Positions 32,690 through 44,982 of a DNA stretch of 64,000 bases are shown in pieces. Made by a program: the position numbers and the translations under genes. Every line of letters begins with the position of its first letter. Position 1 is the stretch's first letter. The notes under the pieces were generated by a model that had not been told where the DNA came from, searched no databases, and saw only the letters and a list, made by a program, of their open reading frames with translations. This stretch comes from Artemisia argyi (Eukaryota; Streptophyta; Magnoliopsida; Asterales; Asteraceae): assembly GCA_030686995.1 (NCBI GenBank), contig CM060697.1, positions 100,020,147 to 100,084,146 on the forward strand, written 5' to 3'.

Positions 32690-35600
32690 TAGCTCTGATG
32701 CCAATCTGTAACACCTTGAGTCTCGTATAGCAGCGGAAGCTAAACAAGGGTATTACTTCATAACACAAGGTACAAATACAGAAAACGACTCTAAAATGAG
32801 ACGTTTTAAAATACATTATCATTCGAACTTATTCATAATATCATAGTAGAGGTCCCCTAATGTACATAATAAGATTAAAACATTATTGAATGATAATATG
32901 CATCGTCTTCAAAATGTCCCTTCCGTGTGCCTTCATTTGTGTGCCAGACATACCTTAAGGACCTGAGATAAAACATGCTGAAAAGTCATCATAATGGTTG
33001 AGTGAATTCATAGGTTTATATAAATGGACAATAGATTTACGAGTGACAATTGTGCATCTCACAATAGTCATAAAACAAAACAGTTATTATTGCTCTAAGC
33101 TCATACAACCAATGCGTTAACATATATCAATAGCATTGATATAATAATTTTCCCCAATAGGTATTTTCCCATGTACCTCTGTACTCGAATATAGCACGTC
33201 TGGTTGCGAATTGGGTCAACTTAGCGGGATTCGTTAATCTCAATAGGCCTATTCACTATATTCACGCTTACATTTAAGTAACTAATGGTTCATGATTAAC
33301 AAGGACTTTCTGGCAAGGAAACTTAGGCATGCAATAATATATTCAGGAACATCATACAATTTGCAAATAATTGTCCACAATAAAAGTTTTAGCATGTATC
33401 TCCCTCAAGGAGTTTATAAAACAGTTAAGTAAAAATTGGGCTATGAACTCACCGTAGTGTTCAGTAGTAATTTATAACAACAAGTAGTGTATGGCGAGAC
33501 CACGATCTTTAACGATGACCTACGAGAGTATAGTGATCATGTCTTAATATAATGTACGATAAGAGTGTACAAATATATGTAAAGATTGACTTGATTAAGT
33601 TGTTGTACATATATCTTATGTTGTGTAAATGAGTGAAGCATCCTTAAAATATGGTTTGGCTATTAGCCTTTTGTAAATGACATCGTACTACCGTTCGGGC
33701 TATCAAATCTAGAGGTCATGTAGTGACTAGTGAACGTATGAGGAGCCAAGACACTTTAAATTGTAAATCCACAACTCGTCGATACGACATTCCGAAGAGG
33801 CCTCTTATGATAATGAAACTCCCTACTATTGTAGTACTTATTATTTATAAGTAAAAGTATTTGACGAGACAAATGTTGTATAAAAACATTTGTCGTGTTT
33901 CGTCAAAGATTATTAGTTGAACTAGTGTGGTGACGTGATGATACAAGTTGTGTGTTGTGAAGTGGTTTAGCATAACATTCATCAAGTGTAAATGTTACTA
34001 ACTCTATGTGTGTTGTGATAAAAATGATAACGGCGTCTCATAATATGTCGATTAAAGAGTTCAAAATGGTTTTTAAATACCATACTAGTTAATGCAATTT
34101 TTGTGAATCAAGTGAAAGTTGTGGCTTGTGGAAGTGATATCCATATAGCGAATATGTGATATGGTCATTTTCCTTAAGTTGTCAAGGTCGAGAAAATGAG
34201 TCAATTAATTGAACAAGTCTCAATGACAAATTTCGGGTCATCAAATCCCAAACTATCTGTTCGGCTAGATACATAACCGTGAGACAACAACCAAGACCAT
34301 AGACATTTCTAGGTCTCGGCTTAGAAGGCTTTGAGACAATAGCCTTGGCTGTGTCTCAGCCTAAAGAGGTCAAAATGCCATAAAACTTCTTGAGTCATAG
34401 CTACTTTTTTGTCTAACTAGGTCCAGTTGGTTTTCATAGTTTTAGCCTTTATTTTTCACTTGCATGACCCGTGCCCGTGAGATTTTGTATAAAAAATCAT
34501 TCCTAGCAACTTTCGTGGTTTACACTTTCGATGATTCAGACCAGAAAGGAGTCTAAATCGTGATTTAAGATTATATTAGAAGACTTTTTGTTCGAGCACC
34601 TAATTTTCATCTAGTAACCTTCATTTAGCCTTAACTTTTTAACTACATGCCCTTTTTAAGTGATTCAAAAGCTCAAGCTCTAGTTTTTACTTCCTTACTT
34701 CCTCTGATAGCTTATTAAGGTTATTCAAGTCTATGGCTCATAAATTTGTGTCAAAACTCATAACAAATAACTAGTTACACACTAGTTGTCTTAAAGGGTT
34801 TTCTAATGAGTTTTAACTCATGTTTTAAGTTATGTACAACATCATATCATGTCCTATTACATATGAAACTTGTACAAAGCATAAATTACATAAAAAATAA
34901 ATGAAAGACTTGAAAACTAATTATAGTCTTACAACTTCTTGGATGGAAATCCCAAAAACCCAAGAACACTACCCTAAGTCTTTCAATCACCAACTAGCCT
35001 TTCAATCTTCAACCCAACTTGTGGTAGCCTATTGAAAACCTTGTGTTTGGACTTTTACTTCAGGCTTTTGGTCTTTTGTAGGTCTTGTTGTAAGATTGGA
35101 ATCAATAAATCTTCACTTGGACTAGGTGGAACACATCATGGCCTTCATCTTTCTTTTTATACTTTAAGCTTAAAATTAACTAATGATGATGGTGAATTTT
35201 TTATTTTTATTTTTATTTATTTATTTTTTTTGTAGTGTACGACAAGATGAGAACCCAAAAGAGATATTACTAGCTTTCTTACTAGTGAAGATTAGTTATA
35301 AATGAGTTTAAGAATATTAAATATGGAGGTGGATACTAAAGTGGCAAAATACAAGACCTTGTAGTCTTAAACAATGACAAATGGCCCTTGTGATTGCCAT
35401 TGCACGCAACCTCAAGGCATGAGATGGTGAGGTGCTTACTTGCTAGCTTATGAGGTATCTTCAAGGTGAAGCAAGGCTCAACGGGGTATAGTTTGGTCCC
35501 GGTAATTACTAATGTTAAGCCTTTAAGCCATGAAACTTAAAACTGGGCAACGTAAAAATGTAATGCTTATAAAAATATTAAAACTTATCAATATACTCCA

Positions 35601-35830
35601 ACTAGTTATATTAAAAGTGTGATAAACCTAACGGAATGCGTTTATGATGTTAAAACCTAATAATGTAGGTTTGAGCACGTTTATTACGTAAGAAATAAAA
35701 TGCTCACGTAAAAATGATAAAGGGGCAATAGTTTATATAAAATATGACTATCGATGAATTTTGAGTATTTTGAACACATTGACTTATCCTAGTCTTGTGC
35801 TCGTCGCGAGGAAAAATTCACACGATTAAA
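32690..35830 (-). repeat. probable long gypsy LTR fragment
   Basis: TGTAACACCTTGAGTC begins at about 32708, next to TTGGCATCAGAGC on the - strand, which resembles a primer site. This layout suggests the end of a 5' LTR of a - strand gypsy element, followed by the acidic gag relic. The 3 kb beyond show no coding frame longer than chance. No second LTR was found, so length and class are uncertain. Confidence 0.4.
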
Positions 35831-35835
35831 CTCGA

Positions 35836-37100
35836 TTACTTATAAAAGTAATTAAAAGTAATATTATATAACATAAATAGTAAAGTATAGACCTGAAATG
35901 TGCGAGGGGCTATATGTATTAAGTGTATTTGAAGACCAAAGTCACGTACAAAGTTAACAAGAGACAGACCAGATAATTTAGCAAAGGATGGTGTCAAGAC
36001 ATTTATGACAGTGTCAGAGATCCTGAGTGACGCCGTCACAATAGCGACTTGCACAAGACGAAACCCTAATAACGATGAGCTGACGGCATCACAACCCAGA
36101 AGGTAACGCCGTTGGAGTTGTAAAACTATATATATTCGTATGTTTTCATAATTCGTGTAACATCTTGGAGTATCACTTAGGGAACGATTTTCTTAGCTTT
36201 TGTAAGGGTTTTACAGCCTCCAAAACACATGTTTCATTGAAAACAAGTTATCCTTTTAATAATTTAATATACATATGTGTTGTTTGGTTACTTGTTTCTC
36301 TTTTCTTCACTTTAACGTGTTAGGTTAAGTTAATTAATGTTTGCTTAGATCTAATGAGACCTAGTTATTGAATATTGATTTGTTGTCTCTTGTTTAATTT
36401 ATTGCCTTGCGTTAGGATAAGAAAACTGGCTAGTTCTTATATGTGTTAGCTTGAACGTCTTATAAAACGCAACCATAGGGTGCACTATTGGTTTTTCTCG
36501 TTGTATTTATTGCGTGAATTACGGCTTGTAGATCTTAGAAAACTTAATAGATTTTAAGGATTTTAGGGCAGACTAATGTTCATAGAGTTGAGGACTTCGG
36601 CAGATCCCCACGACCAATATTAAGGAATACAACACTTTAATTAAAACAAAGACGTGACAATTCGACAAATCAGTATGAGATAATTAGGGAGCAAGGATAT
36701 CTAAGTGAACACGTTTTCCCTATCATACGAGTTACCACCAATTTACCTTTCTCGCATATTAGTTTTTTTTTTTTTTTTAAGCTAGCAGCTAAACCGCCCA
36801 CTCTTCAAACCCCGAGATTCTAATTTTCTTTTCATAAAATATAAAAAAACAAAAATAATCATCCCTCACCTTTAGACCTAATTCGACACACATTTTGACC
36901 TAACGACACTATTCTCCTAGAGAATGATCAATCTCCCGAGTCTTACCTATATTACACTACAGCGATTAGGTACAATGCCTAAGAGGATTGTAAAACTTCT
37001 TGTGAGGTCTTACAACCACCGCATCAAAAACTGTCGATAGAGCTGTAAGAGCGTTTAGTTTAGAAAAGTTTATATGATAGTGAGCATTTAAATTTATATG
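35836..37100 (+). repeat. LTR-like relic with TGACG palindromes, copy 1
   Basis: It resembles 50160-51600: GAAACCCTAAT, TATA box (AACTATATATAT, 36124-36135), TTAGATCTAATGARACCTAGTTATTGA, and AATCATCCCTCACCTTTAG. It has GTGACGCCGTCAC (36028-36040) and CTGACGGCATCAC (36080-36092) before the TATA box. It looks like a gypsy LTR plus leader; no gag-pol frame follows. Confidence 0.45.
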
Positions 37101-37429
37101 CTAAGTTATTAAATGGTTGTATACCTTTACTAATTATCTTGACAAGAGTGGATATCTGATGACATCAAATAAGTATATATTATGGTCATCATTTGTCCTA
37201 TATATTTTACTTGTTTTATATTATTATCGGTGAGAATTGATACTTAATCGTTTACTTTTGTAATTCTCAGTTATAAACAAGCATTTGGTGAAAGTTAGTG
37301 ATTTTGGATGAAATATGGAGCTAAATGATCAAGATGGAAAAAGTCTACTAAACTGAAGAAGATACGTCGTATCATTCTAGACGAATACGCTATATGACTA
37401 TACTTAGATGATTTCGAAGACCAATTCCT

Positions 37430-37740
37430 GACTTTTGAAGAATGCGCCGCATGTAATTATCCCATGCGCTGCACATGAAACCTTAGTCAACGAACAAGAA
37501 CCAACTTGTTCTACTCCAGATACGCCGCACTATATTCATTACATATGGCGCATCACTCTCAAGACTTCACCAATGATTATCCAAGATACTGAAGGACATG
37601 CGCCACATAGAGATTCAAATTACGCCGCATCTGAAGACGGTGTACGTATATTCCAGAATATAATAATCTTTGACCCCACCTGAAGTTAAGTCAATGCGCC
37701 GCATCTACTTAGTCGATGCGCCGCATCGAACCCTCTAACA
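37430..37740. repeat. cluster of GCCGCA palindromic motifs
   Basis: ATGCGCCGCAT or a near form occurs about eight times in 300 bases (near 37442, 37466, 37520, 37548, 37600, 37622, 37695, 37717). It is followed by ACTATAAATACCC (about 37745), a TATA box. The arrangement resembles an LTR promoter of a plant retroelement. No coding frame follows that I recognise. Confidence 0.55.
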
Positions 37741-38900
37741 TAAACTATAAATACCCTAAGAGACAGCCGCCTTTCATGGGCAAAAGAGAGCCAAAAGTTA
37801 CAGAAACTCTAAGGAGAAGAATAGCAACGAAGAGGCAACACAAGATACACCCAATTGAAGATCTCAATAGCAGTAAGAAGGTCATGCTTGTGTTTTAATT
37901 TTATTAAGTAGTTTTGTTTTATAGTACACTTTAATCCATCAGGATTGATGGGCTTGTGACCACCATATTGCTCCCTTTAAAATTGCTTTCCCATCGATTA
38001 AAGTTTATTTGATATTTATTTGGTTCTTGTTATATGTGCTTTGATAACCTCTGTGTCTAGCTGTGGCTTGCTTTGGCTGCCATACCCTTCCCACGATTAA
38101 TTCACTAGCATTATAAGTTAGTGTAAGCCCTTAAAAAATGTTAAATAATATAGACATAAGTAATCAATCATTAAGAGTTTACTCACCTATAATTAAGATA
38201 CCAGTGAGAGAGAAGAGTTTACGACACTCATCATATAAAACTAGCAATAAAACAAGTGAAAAGCTACTTAATCATTCGTCAGGCATCTTATCTGTATCTG
38301 TTACCTATATGTACGTGTTCGCCATTCGTTGTATTCTGTCTCATTAGTTTTATTATTTTATTATTCAACTCAAATCGTGCCAGTCTCTCAGACTGAACCC
38401 CCTAGCGTTAGATTAGGTTGTAAAACTAACTTCGGAATTAAAATGCTGATAGACATTCTGGGTGTTAACGTTCCACTCTTAGTGATCGACACTCTACTTA
38501 CCAACTAGCTACATTGATCGAGTACACTGCTCGTTAGTGTGTGTTATAGGATAAGTCGGCTAAATATAAATTTAAAACTTGATAAAGAATAATCCTATTC
38601 TACAACGATATGTGCACGCATCAATATCTATTTTTCTTCTTTTAATCTCCTTGATTTGAGCTTCGTTCTATTAACGTGTTATAATTAGCAAGGCCTATGA
38701 TAATATAATTATTAAACTTTAGAGAGAATCAAATAAAAGAAGTAAAACATCACTATGAAAGCTGATCTTGGTGTGTTCTTATTTCGTTATTTTCATGTGT
38801 TATTTATACAACATTCAAGTACTATACATTTCATCAAACACATGGGTAAATAAAGGAAACAAGATATTGATGGAACAAGTAAATAGTATTACATAGACAA
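37740..38900. other. retroelement-like spacer, no gene seen
   Basis: Contains AGCTGTGGCTTGC and similar stretches with the style of an LTR interior, and frames only by chance. No domain was recognised. Confidence 0.35.
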
Positions 38901-40740
38901 ACGTCGAATCAAATATTACATAATAATTCAGAATACTATGTGCTCATCAACTACCAATAATTCAACAAAAACTATTTTGTATGAAAATATTTTTATACGA
39001 ATTTATTAATGGCAGATGATGCATATGTGTACATTGCTAAGTGCTAAGTCTATAATATCAATAAGTATAATATGACGGAGTAATATATTTTTCTTAGTCG
39101 TCTCCACTGATTTTTTTAACATTTGAATTTTGTTTGCATTTATAAACATCCTTTTGATTATACTTCACACTTATGTGAGACAAATATAACACAAAATTGA
39201 TGGTAATAGTAACAAGGTATATAAAAGTAATTTTAGAAAAATGAATATTTGTACATTCATTTATAAGGATGATGCAAATGTTATTTTTAAATTCAAAATA
39301 TTAAAAACATTTAAAACATAAACTATCATATTTTGTGATAAGGAGGTGTAATTTTTTGATGTATAAAATATAATTAATTAGTTTATCACAATGTTTATTA
39401 ACTACTCGCAAATATAAGTTGTTACCAACCAATTTGACCTTCTATCTTTATAATACTACTCACTACCGACTGCCTCAATTCCGCACATGTATATTATATG
39501 AAATGTTTTTCCATTGCTTAAAGTATCTTAACCTAAAAGTTATGTCATACGTAAAGTTATTGTCATGAAAAACATATAACTAAAAATATTAGTCGCTAAA
39601 GATTTTAATTGAAAGATACTCGTCGCTGCAACATGCGACTACCCTCACAAAGAGAGTCAATGTTAAGATTTGATAAAGCCATCCAAGAAAAACCAAGGGA
39701 GAGGGTGTAATTAACGGGGGTGCTTGGTTGAGGGTTTTGGATGGTAAGAAATGGTGCTTGATTTCATATAATGCAATGCTCCATTGAGTTAGGATCAAAT
39801 GAGTAAAAAAACTAAAATAAGAAGGGTGAGAGGAAAACACAATCACATATTTGAGATGCCCTTACAAAAGTAGATGCATCTTACTTTAAAAATCTCCCTC
39901 TTATGTGGAATGTGTGGCTACAAATTGTTCTCATTTTCTCATTTTAATTTTTTTTATCGGATCCTTTCTCATTCTCCATTACCCCAAAGTGGGTAATACT
40001 CCATTCCTCTACAATTTGAGGGTAATGACAGTTTATAACCTACCCCATGATCTCAGAAGCTCGCATATCATATATTTTTTTTCTTTCAAATTCTGTTTTT
40101 TTATATGGTTTTGTTGTTTATATATTAATATCAATAAAAAATAGTTACACATATTTACATAAGTGTTCAGTTTTGGGAAAAATAACTATTTATATACATA
40201 TTTAATAGTAATAGTAGTAATAACAACAATTTTAAAAACGTACGTGCCAAAGTACATACTTTTAATATTGTCAAATGCCAATAGTAATTTGTATGCATAC
40301 ACAAATATTTTGTATATGATTGTGTAATATTTATATGCAACAATTAATAGTATAAACTAAGCAACACCTAGATAAAAGAAATGGTAAGGAATGCTTATTA
40401 TATTCTAAATGTAAGCACTTAAACATGGCCACTTGAATGCCTGAATGTTGCACATAAAAAAAGTCAGGCGTTTGACTTTGAAAAAGTTATAAGTTTAATG
40501 CTAAATTAAGAAATCAAGATATGGATTATCTGTTTTCAGTGACCATATTATAATGCTCAGTTAAATAAAACAATAGAGATAAAAAAGATCGTCATTTAGT
40601 GGTGCTGTTCTTGAGATTTTAAATCCACAGTTTTGGTACTTATAATCAACCTAACTAATGCTTTTTCTATTCCAGTTTAATCGTCCATGTTTATATTTTT
40701 AGGCGTTCTCGATTAAAATTTTCATATTTCACTCGCATGT
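38900..40740. repeat. segmental repeat matching 52.2-53.5 kb
   Basis: ACGAATTTATTAATGG...GATGATRCA, GACGGAGTAATATATTTTTCTTA and GATAAGGAGGTGTAATTTT recur in the same order near 52190-52930. Further pairs lie at 40430 against 53030 and 40617 against 53490. It is the flank between gene units and carries a MITE (39786-39977). No gene was seen. Confidence 0.7.
39786..39977. mobile_element. MITE, same family as 4468-4647
   Basis: Ends: GAGTTAGGATCAAATGAG at the left and GGATCCTTTCTCATTC at the right, with inverted cores (ACTAAAATAAGAAG and CATTTTAATTTTTTTTATC). The left end matches the reverse complement of the right end of the 4.5 kb copy, so it sits in the opposite orientation. CTCCATT lies on both sides as a probable target duplication. 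It is absent from the paralogous site near 52.9 kb. Confidence 0.7.
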
Positions 40741-40908
40741 GCAAAATCACCAATATTCTAGTAAAGTTGAACTGCTGGTTATCGAACTTCTGTGCAATAT
40801 TCGATTAAAACTTTCTTATAACCGGAAGGACTGTCATAAGAGTAAGAAGTTCGAACTTCTGTGCAATCAAAATTTTCACAAGATATAGGACCGGCACAAA
40901 GCTTGTTA

Positions 40909-41238
40909 TTAGCAACTGCCTTTTGAAATCCTTACTTGGACACAATCATGCCAAGAGAAAGGAGTTTCTCCAATATCTATTTGGAAAATTGCGTGCCAGA
41001 ATTGCATGTCCACGTATGCTGTCACGAGAGTCGTGCTATAGGGAGGCATGGCGGCATCAGTATGTTTATTTATGGGAAAAAAGACCGAAGTGCATGTAGA
41101 CATGGCATTGTGTTTGTTGGTGATTATAGCGTCATCAACTATTTTAGGTAATTGTGATTTACTAGAGACCAGTGGAAAACATATTAAGCTTGGATACGAG
41201 TTAGGGAAGAATGGAGTGCACACTCGTTGAGCTGACAT
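40909..41238 (-). pseudogene. TAXI-like N-terminal relic next to copy 2
   Basis: An open stretch carries FPINKHTDAAMPPYSTTL, then HAIFQIDIGETPFSWHDC. This aligns with the N-terminus of the full genes (LPLNKHTDAAKPLYSAHI, YLIDIDAPFTWFGC), including the altered first site region. It stops soon after at ISKGSC. The rest of the protein is missing. An equivalent relic at 47955-48180 lies in the same position relative to copy 3, so it was carried along in the duplication. Confidence 0.75.
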
Positions 41239-41239
41239 G

Positions 41240-41560
41240 TTTTTGCCCGGACAAGGATGTGACTCTTGGGATTTAACTGATTCTAACCGAATTTAACCGC
41301 CATTTAACTGTCACATATGTCTATTATTTTAACAGACTTATCTTGTCTCATTGGAACATACAAATTCACACAATTCTCTCTGTCTTGCTTTGTTCTCTTG
41401 TGCCTAGAAACAAAGTGTTCTTTTCGAATTATCCCGATAAGGATTTCGTGATACTCAGGCACCAATAGGGTCGAAATACTTTATACGGAAAGTGCGCCTA
41501 CACGATTCGTGAATATATCCAAGATTATCATCACCCTAACCCCAATTGACAAACACTGTT
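41240..41560. other. unit-2 specific stretch, origin unclear
   Basis: Present in unit 2 but missing between the matching points of unit 3 (near 48165). Contains TTAACTGATTCTAACCG and AACAAAGTGTTC, which look like LTR sequence. Not recognised. Confidence 0.3.
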
Positions 41561-41814
41561 GAAGTGAGAAGAATGCCAGAAAGAAAGTGCTGGTTGCAGA
41601 AGATGCATTTTTGAAGTTTTTGATCAAATGTGAAACTTATTAAAATGATCAAGCAGATTAATATAACTTCCTTTATAGAATAAATTGGTGGCAAGATGAA
41701 TGGATTTAGTTTTTTCACATCAGTTGTTTGAAGTTTAAAGTGTTAAAAAATACCAATAAGAAATACGTTACAAGATGTAGTCATGTAGTGAACTTTAGAC
41801 ATTAGATTTATTTT

Positions 41815-41979
41815 TTTTTTTTTGGGTAAAAGGTCAACGACCCGGTAAATATATTACTCCAAAAAACGTTTAAGTACAACGGATATGGGTGAATCCCATA
41901 TCTCAGCCCGTTACACAGGCGAAAAGCTTACATAACAAGATACTTCCTATTTTCTAAACAAGAAAACTAGCCATTACAC
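41815..41979 (-). mobile_element. non-LTR insertion (LINE 3' end) with 16-bp target duplication
   Basis: About 165 bases that begin, on the - strand, after the duplicated target and end in a poly(A) run (poly(T) at 41815-41823 on the + strand). ACATTAGATTTATTTT stands at 41799-41814 and 41980-41995. Units 1 and 3 have this target once, without insert. 5'-truncation plus poly(A) plus a variable-length target duplication are hallmarks of LINE retrotransposition. Confidence 0.85.
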
Positions 41980-42127
41980 ACATTAGATTTATTTTTCATA
42001 TTAGAAGTTATGAAATAAGTACAAGACATAGTTATCTGGAAGAATGGAAATGATACATTATTAAGTTTTGGTTATATATATATTTGGAAGCCTTTTAAAG
42101 CAGCATTAACCGCTAATCATGCATGGT

Positions 42128-43360
42128 TCAGAGGAAATTCGCACAAGAAGTCTGCTTACGTAGTAGCGAAGAACTAAACCCAAAAGACGAATTCTCTACA
42201 TCAAACAACAGAAAGTTATCCTCAAACTGATGTGTCCCGATAACGATTGCATGTTCACTTTTAGCACCACCGTCAACCAAAGCCAAACACGCCACTTCAT
42301 CTGTTACCTGTTTAATAGAGTTTGCACTGGAAATTGTCCAGTTCTTTCCACCCTGGAGATTTAAAAGGATATCAGGAACTTTAAAAGCAGCTTGGGTACC
42401 ATTTGCGGAGGTGCTGTAACAAAGGCTAAATGGTGCAATTGGATTTGCTTTCGGGATTCGTTTTGTAACCATTGAGAACCTCCTAACCACAGGATTGTAA
42501 ATATCTGTTCTAAGAGTTGTGTACGCCTCAACTGAACTAAGCTTAGCAGTGGTATTTCCTGGAAGGTCAACTGACCTCTTTTTAATTACAATAGACTTGA
42601 CACCGATAAAGTATCCGAAAGAATCAGGAAGCGTTAGCAATGGAGTATAAGAGAGTAAACTCCTTACATCAACATCTGAAAGATAATAAGGACCATTTCC
42701 ATAGAATAGAATCCCAGGAGTGGCAGATGCGCTAGGTAAACATAGAGATAATGTTCTATTGAGTGGTGATTGATTTAAGGAAGCAGGTAATGCATATGGG
42801 GATGTCGACAACGCTAGGACTCCAGTAACATCTTTAGGGTATGACAGGAACGCCGTATCAGGATTAACACAACCCACGTTAGCATTAGCATAATGGATAT
42901 TATTACTTGGCTTCATCTTTACATAAAAAGTGTCATTGCTAAGATAGCTTATTACACATCTACCATCAAGTGGGTCCACCACATTGTATGGGCAGTAGCA
43001 CTCTCCCTCGTAATCTGAATCTTGGGCCGGAGGGCAGGAATGACTTTTAGAAGAGGAAGAAGTTCGCACTTGGTTACATATATCTTCGTAGCAAGAGACG
43101 GCAGGGGTACAAACTCCAGGGCAATAACTGCCTGGTTGCATATATCTGTCCCAGGTGGGCCAGCAACCAAACCATGTGAAAGGAGCGTCAATGTCTATAA
43201 GGTAGTTTGTGCCTTCTTTAAAGATATGTGCGCTGTAGAGCGGCTTAGCAGCATCTGTATGTTTGTTTAGTGGAAGATAAAAGTCAGATTGTGCAATGGC
43301 TTCACGTTGATAGGAGATAAAGGCTAGAAGTAGAACTGTAACTTGTGAAAAATGAAGCAT
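42128..43360 (-). CDS. TAXI/EDGP-like secreted A1-family protein, copy 2 (non-catalytic)
   Basis: Single-exon, 410 residues from the Met at 43360. The signal peptide (VTVLLLAFISYQREAIAQ) is followed by FYLPLNKHTDAAKPL. It has the family segments YCPGVCTPAVSCYEDIC, YCPYNVVDPLDGRC, NVGCVNPDTAFLSYP, FYGNGPYYLSDVDVR, and CYSTSANGTQ. The first active-site motif is DID and the second Asp is absent, so no protease activity is expected. It differs from copies 1 and 3 at few positions, including CWPTWDRYMQPGSY, where two residues are inserted relative to CWPTWNMQPGNY. A TATA box lies at 43414-43422. Function as a glycanase inhibitor or wall sensor is inferred from the family. Confidence 0.9.
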   Translation of the reverse strand: MLHFSQVTVLLLAFISYQREAIAQSDFYLPLNKHTDAAKPLYSAHIFKEGTNYLIDIDAPFTWFGCWPTWDRYMQPGSYCPGVCTPAVSCYEDICNQVRTSSSSKSHSCPPAQDSDYEGECYCPYNVVDPLDGRCVISYLSNDTFYVKMKPSNNIHYANANVGCVNPDTAFLSYPKDVTGVLALSTSPYALPASLNQSPLNRTLSLCLPSASATPGILFYGNGPYYLSDVDVRSLLSYTPLLTLPDSFGYFIGVKSIVIKKRSVDLPGNTTAKLSSVEAYTTLRTDIYNPVVRRFSMVTKRIPKANPIAPFSLCYSTSANGTQAAFKVPDILLNLQGGKNWTISSANSIKQVTDEVACLALVDGGAKSEHAIVIGTHQFEDNFLLFDVENSSFGFSSSLLRKQTSCANFL

Positions 43361-43413
43361 GTTTGAATGATTGTATTTTGTCAACTGTGTGATTTTGATA
43401 TGGGTCGAAGCAA

Positions 43414-43422
43414 ATTTATATA
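43414..43422 (-). promoter_or_regulatory. TATA box of TAXI-like copy 2
   Basis: TATATAAAT on the - strand, about 55 bases before the start codon, as in copies 1 and 3. Confidence 0.7.
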
Positions 43423-43699
43423 GATACATAATGGATCACATGTGCACGCACATTCTCTAAGTTTCTTTTTAATTGAAGCTAACTTGGTGGCATTAGCAAT
43501 ATTAATTCAAACTATATATAGAAACTCCATATGCAATTAAAGTTGGTTTCTTTTGGACCAATTAACCACTTTTAAGTTGGTCAAAATAATTGTTCACGAA
43601 GTAATGGATTAATATCCTCTGGTCACAGGAAAACTTCATGGATTAATCATAACTTTATTTATGCTAATAGCCTAATACGAAGACTTATTCTAAGTTATA

Positions 43700-44380
43700 T
43701 ATCTAAGACTTGTGATCAAATGAGAAGATATCTAAAAATGAGAAATAACTATAAATACAAATTAAAGATGCATCGAATTGAATTAGATGCATTACTAATC
43801 TTTTAGATGTATCATAATATATATTATAGCAAAAAAATTAGATGCATATACATATTTTAGGTGGATTTTGATTGTACAATAAATTGCACGACCAGGCATT
43901 ACGATGATGATCGAAGGGTATAAGGGGTATTGTGGTTGCGCCAAGCTTGTTGTTAACATGAAATAAGAAATACGAAGACACTACATTAAGTGATTGCGCA
44001 GGGGTTAGACCCTGCGAACGAATCACCTCTGGCGTGCGAATAAGTATGTGATATGATAAGTTTGGTAAACTTGTGGTAAAGTGAGATAGTAGAGATTGCA
44101 TACCATTGTTCTAGCCTGTCCAAAACTATTTATAGGGATCAAAATGGTCTTGGAGAGCTCTTACACGTTTTTAGGAGATCATGGGGGCATTCCATGATTT
44201 GTGGTAACCACTAAGGCTTAGTGTATCACTCTCCCTATCTTGGCGGGAAAGCCAAGGAGAAAGAGAGGACGTGGGTAAGACTTTGTCCTTAATGAATTCC
44301 ATCCTATTATCATCGGAGGTCGTACCCCGAAGGGCATAGACCTTCGATTGGCGAATTCCCATGTGGTAACAATATCATAG
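43700..44380. other. spacer, no gene seen
   Basis: Contains TTAGATGCAT words and TCGAAGGGTATAAGGGG. No coding domain. The unit 2 flank ends near 43697, after which there is no match to the other units. Confidence 0.4.
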
Positions 44381-44982
44381 ATATGAATAGTTTGAAGCCA
44401 TTGAAGATTTTAGGAGGCTGACCAAAGCCTTCGAGATATAGGTTGCAACCAGGTTCAAAGGGGTGTCCTTCAACCTGATCGGAGGGTACAGTATCAAGCC
44501 CCCCAGTCGAAGGTGATGTTCTCGTTCAAGGTTATATTGCTTTCTACTAAAAAATTACAACTAGACACAAAATTAACTCATGTTACAAAATCTTACCAAA
44601 CAAAAATGGTTGTGTTCAACTAATAACGCATTAAATGCGCGTATTCATGGCCTTAGCCATTTGCATTAGAGCCACAACGGTATGATTATCGGTAACCCAA
44701 AACGTCATTTCAAAATTCAAATGCCCATTTGAAGTCCGGATACGCATTATTTATAAAGACACATGGATGGCCGAGATAAAAGGAATAGGCGGTATAAATG
44801 ATTTACAACCCCAAACCTTAAATCACTTTTACTCTTCGCCCCTAAAATTTGCACATAGCTGTGTTACCACTTCGATCAAAAGGTAATGTCCTCCTTCGGT
44901 ATTTATTCAATAGTTTAGCTACGCACGTCCACAATGAGCATGGATGCCAAGCGTATTATAAGGCAACAAAAATGTACCTTGT
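44380..44982 (+). repeat. probable LTR and leader of a gypsy element
   Basis: Contains AAGCCCCCCAGTCGAAGG and a TATA-like GGTATAAATGATTTAC (about 44790). It directly precedes a gag-like relic, so it is read as the promoter end of that element. No partner LTR was found. Confidence 0.4.

Noticed and set aside
37430..37740. GCCGCA cluster as a CRISPR-like or minisatellite array
   Set aside because: Spacing is irregular and the repeats are only about 11 bases long; this is a eukaryotic LTR-like region.
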